64,000 nucleotides of DNA from Streptomyces sp. Ag109_O5-1 (GCF_003814875.1 NZ_RKQF01000001.1:1364001-1428000), one strand, 5' to 3'. Numbered from the stretch's first letter, positions 33,376 to 47,052 are shown. Numbers and translations: made by a program. Notes: generated from the letters alone by a model not told the origin.

Positions 33376-36300
33376 TCAGCCCCTCCGCAGCCGGAGGGTG
33401 AGGATCTGGAAGGGGCGCAGCTCCACCGCGACGGTGTCGCCGTCGGTGGCCGCGTCCTCCAGGGGGCGCTCCAGCAAGTCGGTCACCTGGGCGCCCGCGA
33501 GCGGGAAGCCGGTGCGCAGGACGCCCTGGGCGCGACCGCCCCGGGACTCGTAGAGCCGGACCACGACATCGCCGGAAGCGTCGTCGGCGAGCTTGATCGC
33601 CTCGACGGTCACGCCCGCACCGTCCACCGAGACGACCGGCTGCGGCTCGCCCGCCGAATCGGCCACCCGGAGCGGGAGGTTGAGGGCGTAGCCGGCCTCG
33701 ACCGCGTCCTCGATGCTCGCGCCGGGCAGCAGGGAGTAGGTGAAGCGGTGGCGGCCCTGGTCGGCGCCCGGGTCCGGGACGCGCGGGGCGCGGACCAGGG
33801 AGAGGCGGACCGTGGTGGTCGTGCCGCCGTCCTCGCGGACCGTGCGGGAGACGTCGTGGCCGTAGGTCGAGTCGTTGATGACGGCGACGCCGTAGCCGGG
33901 CTCGGCGAGGTGCACCCAGCGGTGGCCGGAGACCTCGAAGCGGGCCGCCTCCCAGCTGGTGTTGGTGTGGGTGGGCCGCTGGACGTGGCCGAACTGGATC
34001 TCGGCGGAGGAGTGCGCGGCCCGGATGTCCACCGGGAAGCCGGCCTTGAGGAACTTCTCGGCCTCGTGCCAGTCGATGTCCGTCTCGAAGTCGATCCGGG
34101 GGCTGCCGGCGCGCACGGTGATCGTCTGGACGATCGTCGAGCCGTTGCCGAACGGACGGGTGACCCGGACCGAGCCGAGCAGCGGGTCCTCGTCGACGAC
34201 CGTGATCTCGGAGGGGTCGAGGAGGTCCGTGTAGCGGTTCTTGTAGTGCTTGTCGACGTCCCAGGCGTCCCAGTAGTTCGGGAGGTCGGTGTGCAGCCGG
34301 AGCAGGTTGCCCTGGTCGGCGAGGACCTCGCGGGCCGCCCGGAGGTCGTACACGGACGACAGCGTGCCGTCCTCCGCGATCTCCACGCGCACCAGGCCGT
34401 TGTCGATGACCCGGCCGGTGACGGTCACCGGCTGCGGAGTCCCGGCGCCGCCCGTCAGCGGGGCGCTGCCGCTCGCGGGGACCTCGACGTACACCGGGGT
34501 GCCCGCGCCGTCGCGGACGACCTCCGCGCGGTCGTAGGGGCTGGTGTTGAAGACCCGGGAGGTGCCGCCGCCCAGCGCGGTGACCGCCTCGGCGGTCAGG
34601 ACCTCCAGTTCCTCGGCGACGCGCGCGTACTCGGCCTCGGCCTCGCGGTGCACCCAGGCGATCGAGGAGCCCGGCAGGATGTCGTGGAACTGGTGCAGCA
34701 GGACCGTCTTCCAGAGCCGGTCCAGCTTCTCGTGCGGGTAGCTGTAGCCGGGCGCGTGCAGGGCGGCCGTGGTCGCCCACAGCTCGGCCTCGCGCAGCTT
34801 GTGCTCGCTGCGCCGGTTGCCCTGCTTGGTGCGGGCCTGGGAGGTGTAGGTGGCGCGGTGCAGCTCCAGGTAGAGCTCGCCGACCCAGACCGGGGCGTCC
34901 TCGTACTCGGCGCGGGCCTTGGCGAAGAAGGCGTCCGGGTGCTCGACCTCGACGCGCGGCGAGCCCTCCAGGTCCTTCAGGCGGCGGGCACGCTCCATGA
35001 TCTCGCGGGTGGGGCCGCCACCGCCGTCGCCCCAGCCGAACGGGGCCAGCGAGCGGGTCGCGGCGCCCTTCTCGGCGTAGTTGCGGACCGCGCGGGACAT
35101 CTCCTCGCCGCTGAAGCGGGCGTTGTAGGTGTCGACCGGCGGGAAGTGCGTGAAGATCCGGGTGCCGTCGATGCCCTCCCACCAGAAGGTGTGGTGGGGG
35201 AACTTGTTGGTCTGGTTCCAGGAGATCTTCTGGGTGAGGAACCACTCGTTGCCGGCCAGCTTGGCGAGCTGCGGGTAGGCCGCATTGTAGCCGAAGGAGT
35301 CCGGCAGCCAGACGCCCTTGGTCTCGATCCCGAAGTGCTCGATGAAGAACCGCTTGCCGTGCACGAGCTGGCGGGCGATCGCCTCGCCGCCGGGGAGATT
35401 GCCGTCGGACTCGACCCACATGCCGCCGACCGGGGCCCACTGGCCCTTCTTCACGGACTCCTGGATCCGGGCCCAGACCTGCGGGTAGTTGTCGCGCACC
35501 CACTCGTACTGCTGGGCCTGCGAGCAGGCGAAGATGAACTCCTCGTACTCGTCCGCCAACGATGTCACGTTGGAGAAGGTCCGGGACGTCTTGCGCTTGG
35601 TCTCGCGGATCGGCCACAGCCAGGCCGAGTCGATGTGCGCGTGGCCGACGCCGGAGATGACGTGCGCGCTGGCGTGCGCGGGCTTCGACAGCGCGGGCTT
35701 CAGGGCCTCGCGGACGGCGGCGGCCGAGCCGGAGATGTCGTCCAAGTCCAGCAGGTCCATCGCGTGGTCGAGGGCGTGCGCGATCTCGTGCCGGCGCGGG
35801 TCGTGCTCGCCGAGCTCCAGCATCAGCTCGCGCAGCACCTGGATGTCGAGGTCGAGGTGCCAGACGTCCTCGTCGAGGACGGCGATGTCGGCGCGCTTGA
35901 AGGTGTAGAGCGGCTTGTCGCCGGCCGTCAGGACATCGCCGAGGGGCGTGGGCTCGCGGAAGTCGTTGGCGAGGATGTCGGGGTTGGAGGCGGCCTCGAC
36001 CAGGTAGTCGATCACCTCGCCGCCGGTCGCCGGGTCGGCGATCCGCACGTACTGGTTGAGCGGGTTGACCGCCTTCAGCGGGGTCCCGTCGGTCAGGTGC
36101 ACCAGGGCCTCGGCCTGGTTGCCGGGCCAGTCGCCCACGAACCCGAGGTCGATGACAGCCTCGACCCGGCGGCCCGCGAACTCCGCGGGCACCTCGCCGT
36201 GCATCCGGAACCAGGTGGTGCCCCAGGGCGGGCCCCATGGGGTGTCCATGGCGAACGGCTCATAGGGGGCGGCCGCGGCCTCCTCGAAGGGGACCGGCTC

Positions 36301-36420
36301 CCCGGGGGCCTGCCAGGCGGCGACCTCGAAGGGGACGGTGGCCGCGTAGATCGCGGGCTTGATGCGCTGGTTCTGGAGGCGCTCTACGCGCTCCTCGATC
36401 CGGCGGCGTTCGTCGTGCAT
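33376..36420 (-). CDS. GH38 alpha-mannosidase
   Basis: A 1014-residue zinc-dependent retaining alpha-mannosidase that trims alpha-mannosyl residues. The zinc-binding first strand is GHAHIDSAWLWPIRETKR (near 258) and the nucleophile is in WLPDSFGYNAAYPQL (Asp near 372). QKISWNQTNKFPHHTFWWEG and the beta-sandwich C-terminal half are as expected, and the length is typical of bacterial GH38. No signal peptide. The start ATG 36420 is followed by the GH29 gene. A perfect LacI-type palindrome lies 23 bp upstream of the start. Confidence 0.9.
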   Translation of the reverse strand: MHDERRRIEERVERLQNQRIKPAIYAATVPFEVAAWQAPGEPVPFEEAAAAPYEPFAMDTPWGPPWGTTWFRMHGEVPAEFAGRRVEAVIDLGFVGDWPGNQAEALVHLTDGTPLKAVNPLNQYVRIADPATGGEVIDYLVEAASNPDILANDFREPTPLGDVLTAGDKPLYTFKRADIAVLDEDVWHLDLDIQVLRELMLELGEHDPRRHEIAHALDHAMDLLDLDDISGSAAAVREALKPALSKPAHASAHVISGVGHAHIDSAWLWPIRETKRKTSRTFSNVTSLADEYEEFIFACSQAQQYEWVRDNYPQVWARIQESVKKGQWAPVGGMWVESDGNLPGGEAIARQLVHGKRFFIEHFGIETKGVWLPDSFGYNAAYPQLAKLAGNEWFLTQKISWNQTNKFPHHTFWWEGIDGTRIFTHFPPVDTYNARFSGEEMSRAVRNYAEKGAATRSLAPFGWGDGGGGPTREIMERARRLKDLEGSPRVEVEHPDAFFAKARAEYEDAPVWVGELYLELHRATYTSQARTKQGNRRSEHKLREAELWATTAALHAPGYSYPHEKLDRLWKTVLLHQFHDILPGSSIAWVHREAEAEYARVAEELEVLTAEAVTALGGGTSRVFNTSPYDRAEVVRDGAGTPVYVEVPASGSAPLTGGAGTPQPVTVTGRVIDNGLVRVEIAEDGTLSSVYDLRAAREVLADQGNLLRLHTDLPNYWDAWDVDKHYKNRYTDLLDPSEITVVDEDPLLGSVRVTRPFGNGSTIVQTITVRAGSPRIDFETDIDWHEAEKFLKAGFPVDIRAAHSSAEIQFGHVQRPTHTNTSWEAARFEVSGHRWVHLAEPGYGVAVINDSTYGHDVSRTVREDGGTTTTVRLSLVRAPRVPDPGADQGRHRFTYSLLPGASIEDAVEAGYALNLPLRVADSAGEPQPVVSVDGAGVTVEAIKLADDASGDVVVRLYESRGGRAQGVLRTGFPLAGAQVTDLLERPLEDAATDGDTVAVELRPFQILTLRLRRG

Positions 36421-36442
36421 GGAAGTCTCCAGAAGAGGGTGA

Positions 36443-36454
36443 GAAAGCGCTTTC
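36443..36454. promoter_or_regulatory. LacI-type operator GAAAGCGCTTTC
   Basis: A perfect 12-bp palindrome with the central CG of LacI/GalR-family operators lies between the GH4 gene end and the GH38 start. It marks a second promoter, giving GH38-GH29 separate control from the DeoR-GH4 genes. The cognate LacI protein is not in this cluster. Confidence 0.65.
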
Positions 36455-36468
36455 CGATCCGCTGACGT

Positions 36469-37806
36469 CTACTTTAGATAACCCAGGCCGGGGTGGACCG
36501 AGGTGTACCCCTCCACCAGCCGACGGGCCACGTTCACCGAGTCGACCAGCGGGTGCAGCGCGAACGCCTTCACCGCCGTCGTGCGGGATCCGGACTCGGC
36601 CGCGGCGAGCACCTCGCGCTCCACGGCCTTGACCGCGCAGACAAGACCGGTGGCGTGGTCGGGCAGCGGGGCGACGGCGACCGGGTGGGCGCCGTTGGCG
36701 TCGACCAGGCAGGGCACCTCGATGACGGCCTCGCCGTCGAGCGCCGAGAGGGTGTCGCGGTTGCGGACGTTGAGGATCAGGGTGGTGCGTTCGTCGCGGG
36801 CGATCGCCCGCATCAGGGCCAGGGCGACCTTCTCGTAGCCGCCGGACAGGTCGTCGGCGTCGCGCTCGCCGGCGCCGGCCGTCTCCCGGTTCTCGGCCAT
36901 GTAGGTGGCCTCGCGCTCGGCGCGGGTGCGGTCCCAGACGTCCAGGGCCTTCGCACCCGGCTCCGTGACCGCCTCGTAGAAGTGCGCCTGCTGGTCGCGC
37001 AGGAAGGCACCGCGGGTCTTCTCGGCCTGCTGGTAGGCGCGGACGGCCTCGCGGTTGAAGTAGTAGTAGTGCAGGTACTCGTTCGGGATCGCCCCGAGGG
37101 ACTGCAGCCAGTCGACGCCGAAGAGCTTGCCCTCCTCGAAGGAGCCGAGCAGGTCGGGGTCGGCGAGCAGGCGCGGGAGCTCGTCGCGGCCCGCGATGTG
37201 CAGGCCGCGCACCCAGCCGAGGTGGTTGAGGCCGACGTAGTCGATCCAGGCCTCCTTCGGGTTCGCGCCGAGCACCCGGGCGATCCGGCGGCCGAGGCCG
37301 ACCGGGGAGTCGCAGATGCCGATGACGCGGTCGCCGAGGTGGCGGGACATGGCCTCGGTGACGAGGCCGGCCGGGTTGGTGAAGTTGATGACCCAGGCGT
37401 CGGGGGCGAGCCGGGCCACCCGCCGGGCGATGTCGACGGCGACGGGCACGGTCCGCAGCCCGTAGGCGATGCCGCCCGCGCCGACGGTCTCCTGGCCGAG
37501 GACGCCCTCGGCGAGGGCCACCCGTTCGTCGTCGGCCCGGCCCTCCAGGCCGCCGACGCGGATCGCGGAGAAGACGAAGTCGGCGCCGGTGAGGGCCTCG
37601 TCCAGGTCGGTGGTGGCGGTCACGGTCGGCGCGTCGGGCACGTCCGCGGCCTGTTCGGCCAGGACCCGGGCGACCGCGGAGAGCCGGCCGTGGTCAAGAT
37701 CGTGCAGCACGACCTCGGTGACCCGCCCTTCGGCCCGGTCCGCCAGCAGTGCGCCGTACACGAGCGGCACACGGAATCCGCCGCCGCCAAGAATCGTCAG
37801 TTTCAC
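36469..37806 (-). CDS. GH4 family NAD-dependent glycosidase (6-phospho-glycosidase type)
   Basis: A 445-residue GH4 enzyme. The NAD loop is LTILGGGGFRVPLVYGALL (residues 3-21), followed by GADFVFSAIRVGGLEGRADDE, VINFTNPAGLVTEAM, ICDSPVGLG (metal-ligand Cys near 174) and GLNHLGWVRG (His near 204). These proteins use NAD and Mn(II) in a redox-elimination mechanism and often act on 6-phosphorylated glycosides. No PTS is present locally, so a phosphorylated or non-phosphorylated substrate is open. The GTG start overlaps the DeoR stop (GTGA). Confidence 0.84.
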   Translation of the reverse strand: MKLTILGGGGFRVPLVYGALLADRAEGRVTEVVLHDLDHGRLSAVARVLAEQAADVPDAPTVTATTDLDEALTGADFVFSAIRVGGLEGRADDERVALAEGVLGQETVGAGGIAYGLRTVPVAVDIARRVARLAPDAWVINFTNPAGLVTEAMSRHLGDRVIGICDSPVGLGRRIARVLGANPKEAWIDYVGLNHLGWVRGLHIAGRDELPRLLADPDLLGSFEEGKLFGVDWLQSLGAIPNEYLHYYYFNREAVRAYQQAEKTRGAFLRDQQAHFYEAVTEPGAKALDVWDRTRAEREATYMAENRETAGAGERDADDLSGGYEKVALALMRAIARDERTTLILNVRNRDTLSALDGEAVIEVPCLVDANGAHPVAVAPLPDHATGLVCAVKAVEREVLAAAESGSRTTAVKAFALHPLVDSVNVARRLVEGYTSVHPGLGYLK

Positions 37807-38588
37807 GCTAGAGCCTTTCCTGCCAGGACCACGTCGACACCGGCCTCCTCCAGGGCGGACCGGGTCGCCGGGTCGACCGACGCGTTCGTCACCACCACGT
37901 CCAGGTCCTCGGGACCACAGACCTTCGCCATGCCCGTACCCGGGAACTTCGCCGCGTCGGCGAGCAGGACGACCTTGTCGCTCGCCTTGATCATGGCGCG
38001 CTTGACCGGCACCTCGACGACCGTCGTGTCCATCACCTGGCCGCCCGGACGCACCCCGCTGGTGCCGAGGAACAGCCAGTCCGCGTGCAGCTGGCGCAGG
38101 TTGTCCTCGGTGAGGAAGCCGACCAGGGAGCGGTACTCGCGGCGGAGCATGCCGCCGAGCAGCACCAGCTCTATGCCCTCGTCGTCGGCGAGCTCCTCGT
38201 AGACCACCAGGTTGCTGGTGATCACGGTGAGGCGGCGGCCGTGCAGCTGGCGGGCCAGCCGGTAGGCGGTGGTACCGATGTCCAGGAGCACCGACTGGCC
38301 GTCGGCGACCATCGACGCGGCGTGCGCGGCGATGGCGTCCTTCTCGGCCACCCGCACCTCGGCGACCTCGGCGAAGGGCTGGTCGCCCTCCTCCACGACC
38401 GCTCCGCCGTGCACCCGGGTGAGCAGCCCGTCCTCCTCCAGCTTGACCAGGTCACGCCTGATCGTGGCCGGGCTCACGCCCAGCTGTTCGGAGAGGTCGG
38501 TCACAGCGGCGGGCCCGCCGGAGCGCAGGGCCCGCAGGATGAGTTGATGTCGTCGTTCTGCCAGCACACGGCGAACACTACTCGTCAT
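37803..38588 (-). CDS. DeoR-family transcriptional repressor
   Basis: A 261-residue regulator with an N-terminal HTH (RRHQLILRALRSGGPAAVTD, then LGVSPATIRRDL, residues 10-50; HGGA near 60) and a DeoR C-terminal sugar-phosphate sensor domain (about 75-235, with VLLDIGTTAYRLA and LLADAAKFPGTG). It probably responds to a phosphorylated sugar made by the divergent kinase. ATG 38588 is preferred over an in-frame TTG 6 nt upstream. It is divergent from the kinase/transporter genes and heads the GH4 operon. Confidence 0.86.
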   Translation of the reverse strand: MTSSVRRVLAERRHQLILRALRSGGPAAVTDLSEQLGVSPATIRRDLVKLEEDGLLTRVHGGAVVEEGDQPFAEVAEVRVAEKDAIAAHAASMVADGQSVLLDIGTTAYRLARQLHGRRLTVITSNLVVYEELADDEGIELVLLGGMLRREYRSLVGFLTEDNLRQLHADWLFLGTSGVRPGGQVMDTTVVEVPVKRAMIKASDKVVLLADAAKFPGTGMAKVCGPEDLDVVVTNASVDPATRSALEEAGVDVVLAGKALA

Positions 38589-38655
38589 CTTCAATCAAAT
38601 CCATGCTCACTTCTGCTCGGGTATTGACCAATCCCACGGATCAGCGCACGATTCC

Positions 38656-38683
38656 CGTCATCAAAATGACGAGTTTTGACGAG
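38656..38683. promoter_or_regulatory. Probable DeoR operator between deoR-type and kinase genes
   Basis: Overlapping dyads are seen: CGTCAT-N4-ATGACG (38656-38671) and TCAAAA-N7-TTTTGA (38661-38679), with TGACGAG repeated directly at 38667 and 38677. A related TCGTCAT lies at the deoR start. The location in the divergent promoter fits repression of both operons. Confidence 0.55.
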
Positions 38684-38694
38684 AGGGTGTGCGC

Positions 38695-39714
38695 GTGGAC
38701 GACGACAGGCCCGATGTGCTGCTGACCGGGCTGCTCTTCTACGACCTCGTCCTCACCGGCCTCGGGAAGCCGCCGACGCCGGGCGAGGAGATCTGGACGT
38801 CCGGTATGGGCTGCGGCCCCGGCGGCATCGCGAACCTCGCGGTGGCCGCGGCGCGGTTCGGCCTGCGCACCTCGCTGGCCACGGTCTTCGGCGACGACTT
38901 CTACGGCGCCTACTGCCGCGAGGTCCTGGCCGGCCAAGAGGGCGTCGACCTCTCGCTCTCCCGCGTCGCGGACGGCTGGCCCACCCCCGTCACCGTCGCC
39001 CTCGCCCACGGTCAGGACCGCGCCCTGGTCACCCACGGCCAGGAACCGCCGTACTCGCAGGACGTGCTGATGGGCGACCCGCCCGAGGCGCGTACGGCGC
39101 TGGTGCACATCGAGGCCGAGCCGCGCGAGTGGATCGCCAAGGCGGCCGCGAACGGCACCCGCGTCTACGCGGACGTCGGCTGGGACCCCACCCAGGAATG
39201 GTCCCGCGACCTCCTCGACCAGCTCGCCCTGTGCCATGCCTTCCTCCCGAACGAGACCGAGGCCATGGCCTACACCCGCACCGACAGCGCGCGGGCCGCG
39301 CTCGGCACGCTCGCCGAGCTGGTCCCGGTCGCGGTGGTGACGCGCGGCGGGGACGGCGCGCTGGCCGTCGACCAGACCACCGGCGAGTACGCGGAGGTCC
39401 CGGCCCTGGCCGTCGACGTGCTGGACGCCACCGGCGCCGGGGACGTGTTCGGCGCGAGCTTCGTCGCGGCCTCGCTCGGCGGCTGGCCGCTGGCCGAACG
39501 GCTCAGGTTCGCGGTGCTCGCGGCCGGGCTCTCCGTCCAGCGGCACGGCGGGGCGCTCGCGGCCCCCGGCTGGTACGGCGTCGACCGCTGGTGGCGCTCA
39601 CAGACCGATCCCGAACTGCGGCGCGCGTACGGCTTCCTGGCCGACCGCATCCCGGCCGACGTGGGTCCGCCCGTGCACCACGCCCCCGTCACCCCGCCCG
39701 CCCCGCAGCACTGA
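38695..39714 (+). CDS. PfkB-family carbohydrate kinase
   Basis: A 339-residue ribokinase-like kinase: GCGPGGIANLAVAAARFG near the N-terminus (substrate and lid region) and the catalytic DATGAGDVFGASFVAA motif (near 243, Asp base) are intact. GTG 38695 has the best spacing to GAGAGGG; GTG 38689 is in frame but too close. It starts the transporter operon and probably phosphorylates the sugar released by the neighbouring glycosidases. Its product may be the DeoR effector. Sugar identity is unknown. Confidence 0.82.
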   Translation: MDDDRPDVLLTGLLFYDLVLTGLGKPPTPGEEIWTSGMGCGPGGIANLAVAAARFGLRTSLATVFGDDFYGAYCREVLAGQEGVDLSLSRVADGWPTPVTVALAHGQDRALVTHGQEPPYSQDVLMGDPPEARTALVHIEAEPREWIAKAAANGTRVYADVGWDPTQEWSRDLLDQLALCHAFLPNETEAMAYTRTDSARAALGTLAELVPVAVVTRGGDGALAVDQTTGEYAEVPALAVDVLDATGAGDVFGASFVAASLGGWPLAERLRFAVLAAGLSVQRHGGALAAPGWYGVDRWWRSQTDPELRRAYGFLADRIPADVGPPVHHAPVTPPAPQH

Positions 39715-39791
39715 CCCGCACCCGATCCACAGCCCACGCCCGACACCACTACGCCCCTCAGTACCACGAACAGGAACAACAGGAGTGACCC

Positions 39792-41069
39792 GTGGACCTT
39801 TCACGTAGAGGCTTCCTCCAGGCCGCCGCGCTCACCGCGGCCGCGTCCGGTCTGACCGTCGCATGCGGCGGCTCAGGATCGGGCGGCACCAAGAACGGCA
39901 AGAACCTCACCCTGTGGTACTGGGGCGGTGCGCTCAGCGACAAGGTGGTCGCGGAGGCGAAGACCCACTTCAGCGGTTCGGTCAAGCTGACCGCCGCCTC
40001 CATCGGCGGCGACTTCAAGCAGAAGCTCACCACCACGCTCGCCGCGGGCGGCTCCTCCGTGCCCGACATCACGGGCATCAAGGGCGAGGACATAGCCTCC
40101 TTCCTGCCCAACGCCTCCCGCTTCCTCGACCTGAACGACCTGGGCTTCAAGAAGCTCTCCTCGCAGTACCTGGGCTGGAAGACCAAGCTCGCCCAGACCT
40201 CCGACGGCAAGCAGATCGGCTTCCCGATCGACATCGGCCCCACCGCGCTCTTCTACCGCGAGGACCTGTTCGCCAAGGCCGGCGTGGCCACCGACCCCGC
40301 CAAGGTCGCCGCGCTGGTCACGACCTGGGACGACTACTTCACGCTCGGCACCGAGCTGCAGAAGAAGAACCCCGGCACCTTCCTGGTCAACAACATCGGC
40401 TCCGTGTTCGACATGACCGTCGGCCAGGGCACCCAGCGGTTCATCGACAAGAACAACCACTTCATCGGGGACCAGGACCACATCCGCGCCGCGTGGACCA
40501 CGTCGGTGCGCCCCTACACCCTGGGCCTCGACGCCAAGATCAACGACAACTCCTGGAACGCCGCCGTCGGCAAGAACCTCCTCACCGAGCTCGGCGCCGC
40601 CTGGCACGCGCTGGACATCGAGCAGGCGGCCCCGCAGACGAAGGGCAAGTGGCGGGTGTGTGCGATGCCCGTCGGACCGGCCAACCAGGGCGGCTCCTAC
40701 CTGGCCCTGCCCAAGCAGTGCCGGAACCCCGAAGAGGCCTTCAAGATCATCAGCTGGATCCTCAGCCCGGCCAACGACGCCCGCGGGTTCACCGACGCCG
40801 CCATCTTCCCCGCCGCCCCGGCCGCGTACACGATGCCGGCCATGACGGGCCCCGACGCCTTCTTCGGCGGGCAGAAGATCATCGAGGTCTTCGGACCGGC
40901 CGCCAAGGCCGTCCCGGACAGCTACGAGGCCCCGGCCGACGCCGCCGTCATGGCTCCCTACAAGACGGAGCTGACCAACATCGAGGCCAAGGGCAAGAAG
41001 CCCGACGACGCCTGGAAGGACGCGGTCAGCCAGGCCAAGCAGATCGCCCGGCGCCAGGGGGTGAACTGA
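39792..41069 (+). CDS. Sugar ABC transporter binding lipoprotein, Tat signal
   Basis: A 425-residue binding protein of the carbohydrate-uptake-1 family. The signal has a twin-arginine motif (LSRRGFLQ) followed by a lipobox (LTVAC), so it is a Tat-exported lipoprotein. The body shows NLTLWYWGGALSDKVVAEAK, FPIDIGPTALFYREDLF and PKQCRNPEEAFKIISWIL. GTG 39792 follows AGGAG. Two permease genes follow within 2 bp. It likely binds an oligosaccharide cleaved from a mannose/fucose-containing glycan. Confidence 0.87.
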   Translation: MDLSRRGFLQAAALTAAASGLTVACGGSGSGGTKNGKNLTLWYWGGALSDKVVAEAKTHFSGSVKLTAASIGGDFKQKLTTTLAAGGSSVPDITGIKGEDIASFLPNASRFLDLNDLGFKKLSSQYLGWKTKLAQTSDGKQIGFPIDIGPTALFYREDLFAKAGVATDPAKVAALVTTWDDYFTLGTELQKKNPGTFLVNNIGSVFDMTVGQGTQRFIDKNNHFIGDQDHIRAAWTTSVRPYTLGLDAKINDNSWNAAVGKNLLTELGAAWHALDIEQAAPQTKGKWRVCAMPVGPANQGGSYLALPKQCRNPEEAFKIISWILSPANDARGFTDAAIFPAAPAAYTMPAMTGPDAFFGGQKIIEVFGPAAKAVPDSYEAPADAAVMAPYKTELTNIEAKGKKPDDAWKDAVSQAKQIARRQGVN

Positions 41070-41070
41070 G

Positions 41071-42081
41071 GTGACGTCACCTCCGGTGACCGGTCCCGCC
41101 GCGGTGCCCGAACACCGCGGCGGGCCGGGCCCGGCCCGGTTCCGCCCGCGGCGCGCCACGCCCGCGGGCACCACCGCACGGCCCCGGCGGCGCGGGCTGC
41201 TGTCGTACTGGCGGCAGTACCTGGCGATCTCGCCCTTCTACCTGATCTTCGCCGCGTTCTCCTTCTTCCCGGTCTTCTACTCCCTGTACCTGGCCTTCCA
41301 GCGCTGGGACGGCCTCGGCGACATGCAGTTCGTGGGCCTGCAGCAATTCCGGTTCCTGTGGTCGGACCCGGTCTTCTGGCTGTCGATCCGCAACACCCTG
41401 GTGATCTGGGTGCTGTCCACGGTGCCCACCCTGCTGGGCGCCCTGGTGCTCGCGACGCTGCTGCACTCGGTGCGCCGCTTCAAGGGCTTCTACCGGATCG
41501 CCCTCTACGTACCGAACGTCACCTCGATCGTCGCCGTGGCGATCTTCTTCGGCGCGGTGTTCAGCAACAACTTCGGTCTGGTCAACGCGATCCTGGGCAC
41601 GGTGGGCATCTCGCCGGTGCCGTGGCTGAGCAACCCGTGGCTGATCAAGGTGGTCATCTCGCTGCTGATGACCTGGATGTGGACCGGCTACAACATGATC
41701 ATCTACCTGGCCGGTCTCCAGGCGATCCCGACCTCGATCTACGAGGCGGCGAAGATGGACGGCGCCGGCCCGGTCCGCACGTTCTTCCAGATCACCGTCC
41801 CGATCATGCGGCCGATCATCCTGTTCACCGTCATCATCTCGACGATCAACGGTCTGCAGAGCTTCAGCGAACCCCAGGTCCTGTTCGCCAACAACGCCGC
41901 CAACGCGAACCTCGGCGGCCCGGGACAGGCCGGTCTGACCACGCTGCTGTACTTCTACCAGTCGGCCTTCCTCAACAACGACTACGGCTACGGCGCGGCC
42001 ATCGTGTGGGCCTTCTTCCTGCTGATCATCGTCCTCGTCGCCGTCAACTGGCGCATCACCCAACGAGGGAGGAAGCCGTGA
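41071..42081 (+). CDS. Carbohydrate ABC transporter permease, MalF type
   Basis: A 336-residue permease with a proline/arginine-rich cytoplasmic N-terminus (about 1-40), six predicted spans and the EAA loop YEAAKMDGAGPVRTFFQITV. GTG 41071 is one base after the binding-protein stop, and its own stop overlaps the next GTG (GTGA). It forms the channel together with the following MalG-type protein. Confidence 0.87.
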   Translation: MTSPPVTGPAAVPEHRGGPGPARFRPRRATPAGTTARPRRRGLLSYWRQYLAISPFYLIFAAFSFFPVFYSLYLAFQRWDGLGDMQFVGLQQFRFLWSDPVFWLSIRNTLVIWVLSTVPTLLGALVLATLLHSVRRFKGFYRIALYVPNVTSIVAVAIFFGAVFSNNFGLVNAILGTVGISPVPWLSNPWLIKVVISLLMTWMWTGYNMIIYLAGLQAIPTSIYEAAKMDGAGPVRTFFQITVPIMRPIILFTVIISTINGLQSFSEPQVLFANNAANANLGGPGQAGLTTLLYFYQSAFLNNDYGYGAAIVWAFFLLIIVLVAVNWRITQRGRKP

Positions 42082-42974
42082 CCACATCCGACCCGACAGC
42101 CGGCCCGACGACAGCCGACCCGACGCGGCCGGCCCCGCGCGCGAGGCGGCTGCGCCGCCCCAAGGGCCTGACCGCGCACATCATCCTCATGGCGGCCGTC
42201 CTGCTCTCGGTCTTCCCGTTCGTGTGGACGATCGTCATGGCGACCAACACCACCCAGGACATCTACAAGAGCCCGCCGAAGTTCACCTTCGGCTCACACC
42301 TGCTGGAGAACATCCGGCACGTGCTGAACACCATCGATTTCTTCGGGTCGATGCTCAACACGGTCATCGTCGCGACCGTCACCACCGTCCTGGTGCTGTT
42401 CATCGACTCGCTGGCGGCCTTCACCTTCGCCAAGTTCGACTTCCCGGGCCGCAAGGTGCTCTTCGGCACGCTGCTGCTGTTCATGATGCTGCCGCTGCAG
42501 CTGGCGATCCTGCCGCAGTTCATCCTCATGTCGAACATCGGCTGGGTCGGCATGCTCAAGGCGCTGGTCCCGCCCGCCCTGGCCAACGCCTTCGGCATCT
42601 TCTGGCTGCGCCAGTACATCGAGAACGGCGTGCCCGACGAACTCCTCGACGCCGCGCGCATCGACGGTGCCGGGTTCTTCCGCCAGTACTGGAACATCGC
42701 GCTGCCGATGATCAGGCCCGCGCTGTCCTTCCTCGCCATCTACGCCTTCGTCGGTGCCTGGAACGACTACGTCTGGCCGCTCATCGTGCTCACCAACCCC
42801 GACCATGTGACCCTCCAGGTGGAGCTCGCCCAGCTCAACGTCGGCCACACCACCGACTACAGCATGGTCATGGCCGGTGTGCTGATGGCGTCCCTGCCGC
42901 TGGTGCTGGTCTTCGCCATCTTCGCCCGCGGTTTCATCGCGGGCGCCACCGAGGGCGCGGTGCAGGGCACCTGA
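42078..42974 (+). CDS. Carbohydrate ABC transporter permease, MalG type
   Basis: A 298-residue permease with a Thr/Pro-rich N-terminal tail, six predicted spans and the EAA loop LDAARIDGAGFFRQYWNIAL. The GTG start overlaps the MalF-type stop. No ATPase gene is in the operon; an MsiK-like protein elsewhere presumably serves both sugar importers of this window. Confidence 0.87.
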   Translation: MTTSDPTAGPTTADPTRPAPRARRLRRPKGLTAHIILMAAVLLSVFPFVWTIVMATNTTQDIYKSPPKFTFGSHLLENIRHVLNTIDFFGSMLNTVIVATVTTVLVLFIDSLAAFTFAKFDFPGRKVLFGTLLLFMMLPLQLAILPQFILMSNIGWVGMLKALVPPALANAFGIFWLRQYIENGVPDELLDAARIDGAGFFRQYWNIALPMIRPALSFLAIYAFVGAWNDYVWPLIVLTNPDHVTLQVELAQLNVGHTTDYSMVMAGVLMASLPLVLVFAIFARGFIAGATEGAVQGT

Positions 42975-47003
<4,029 letters not shown>

Positions 47004-47052
47004 GATCCCCCCACGCCCTTCGCTGCCACTTCTGCACACTCACGGAGCACAC

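Noticed and set aside
33313..36465. 1050-residue open frame opposite the GH38 alpha-mannosidase, and the 1028-residue frame shifted on the same strand
   Set aside because: The GH38 frame has all family motifs; the other two have shadow composition and no domains.
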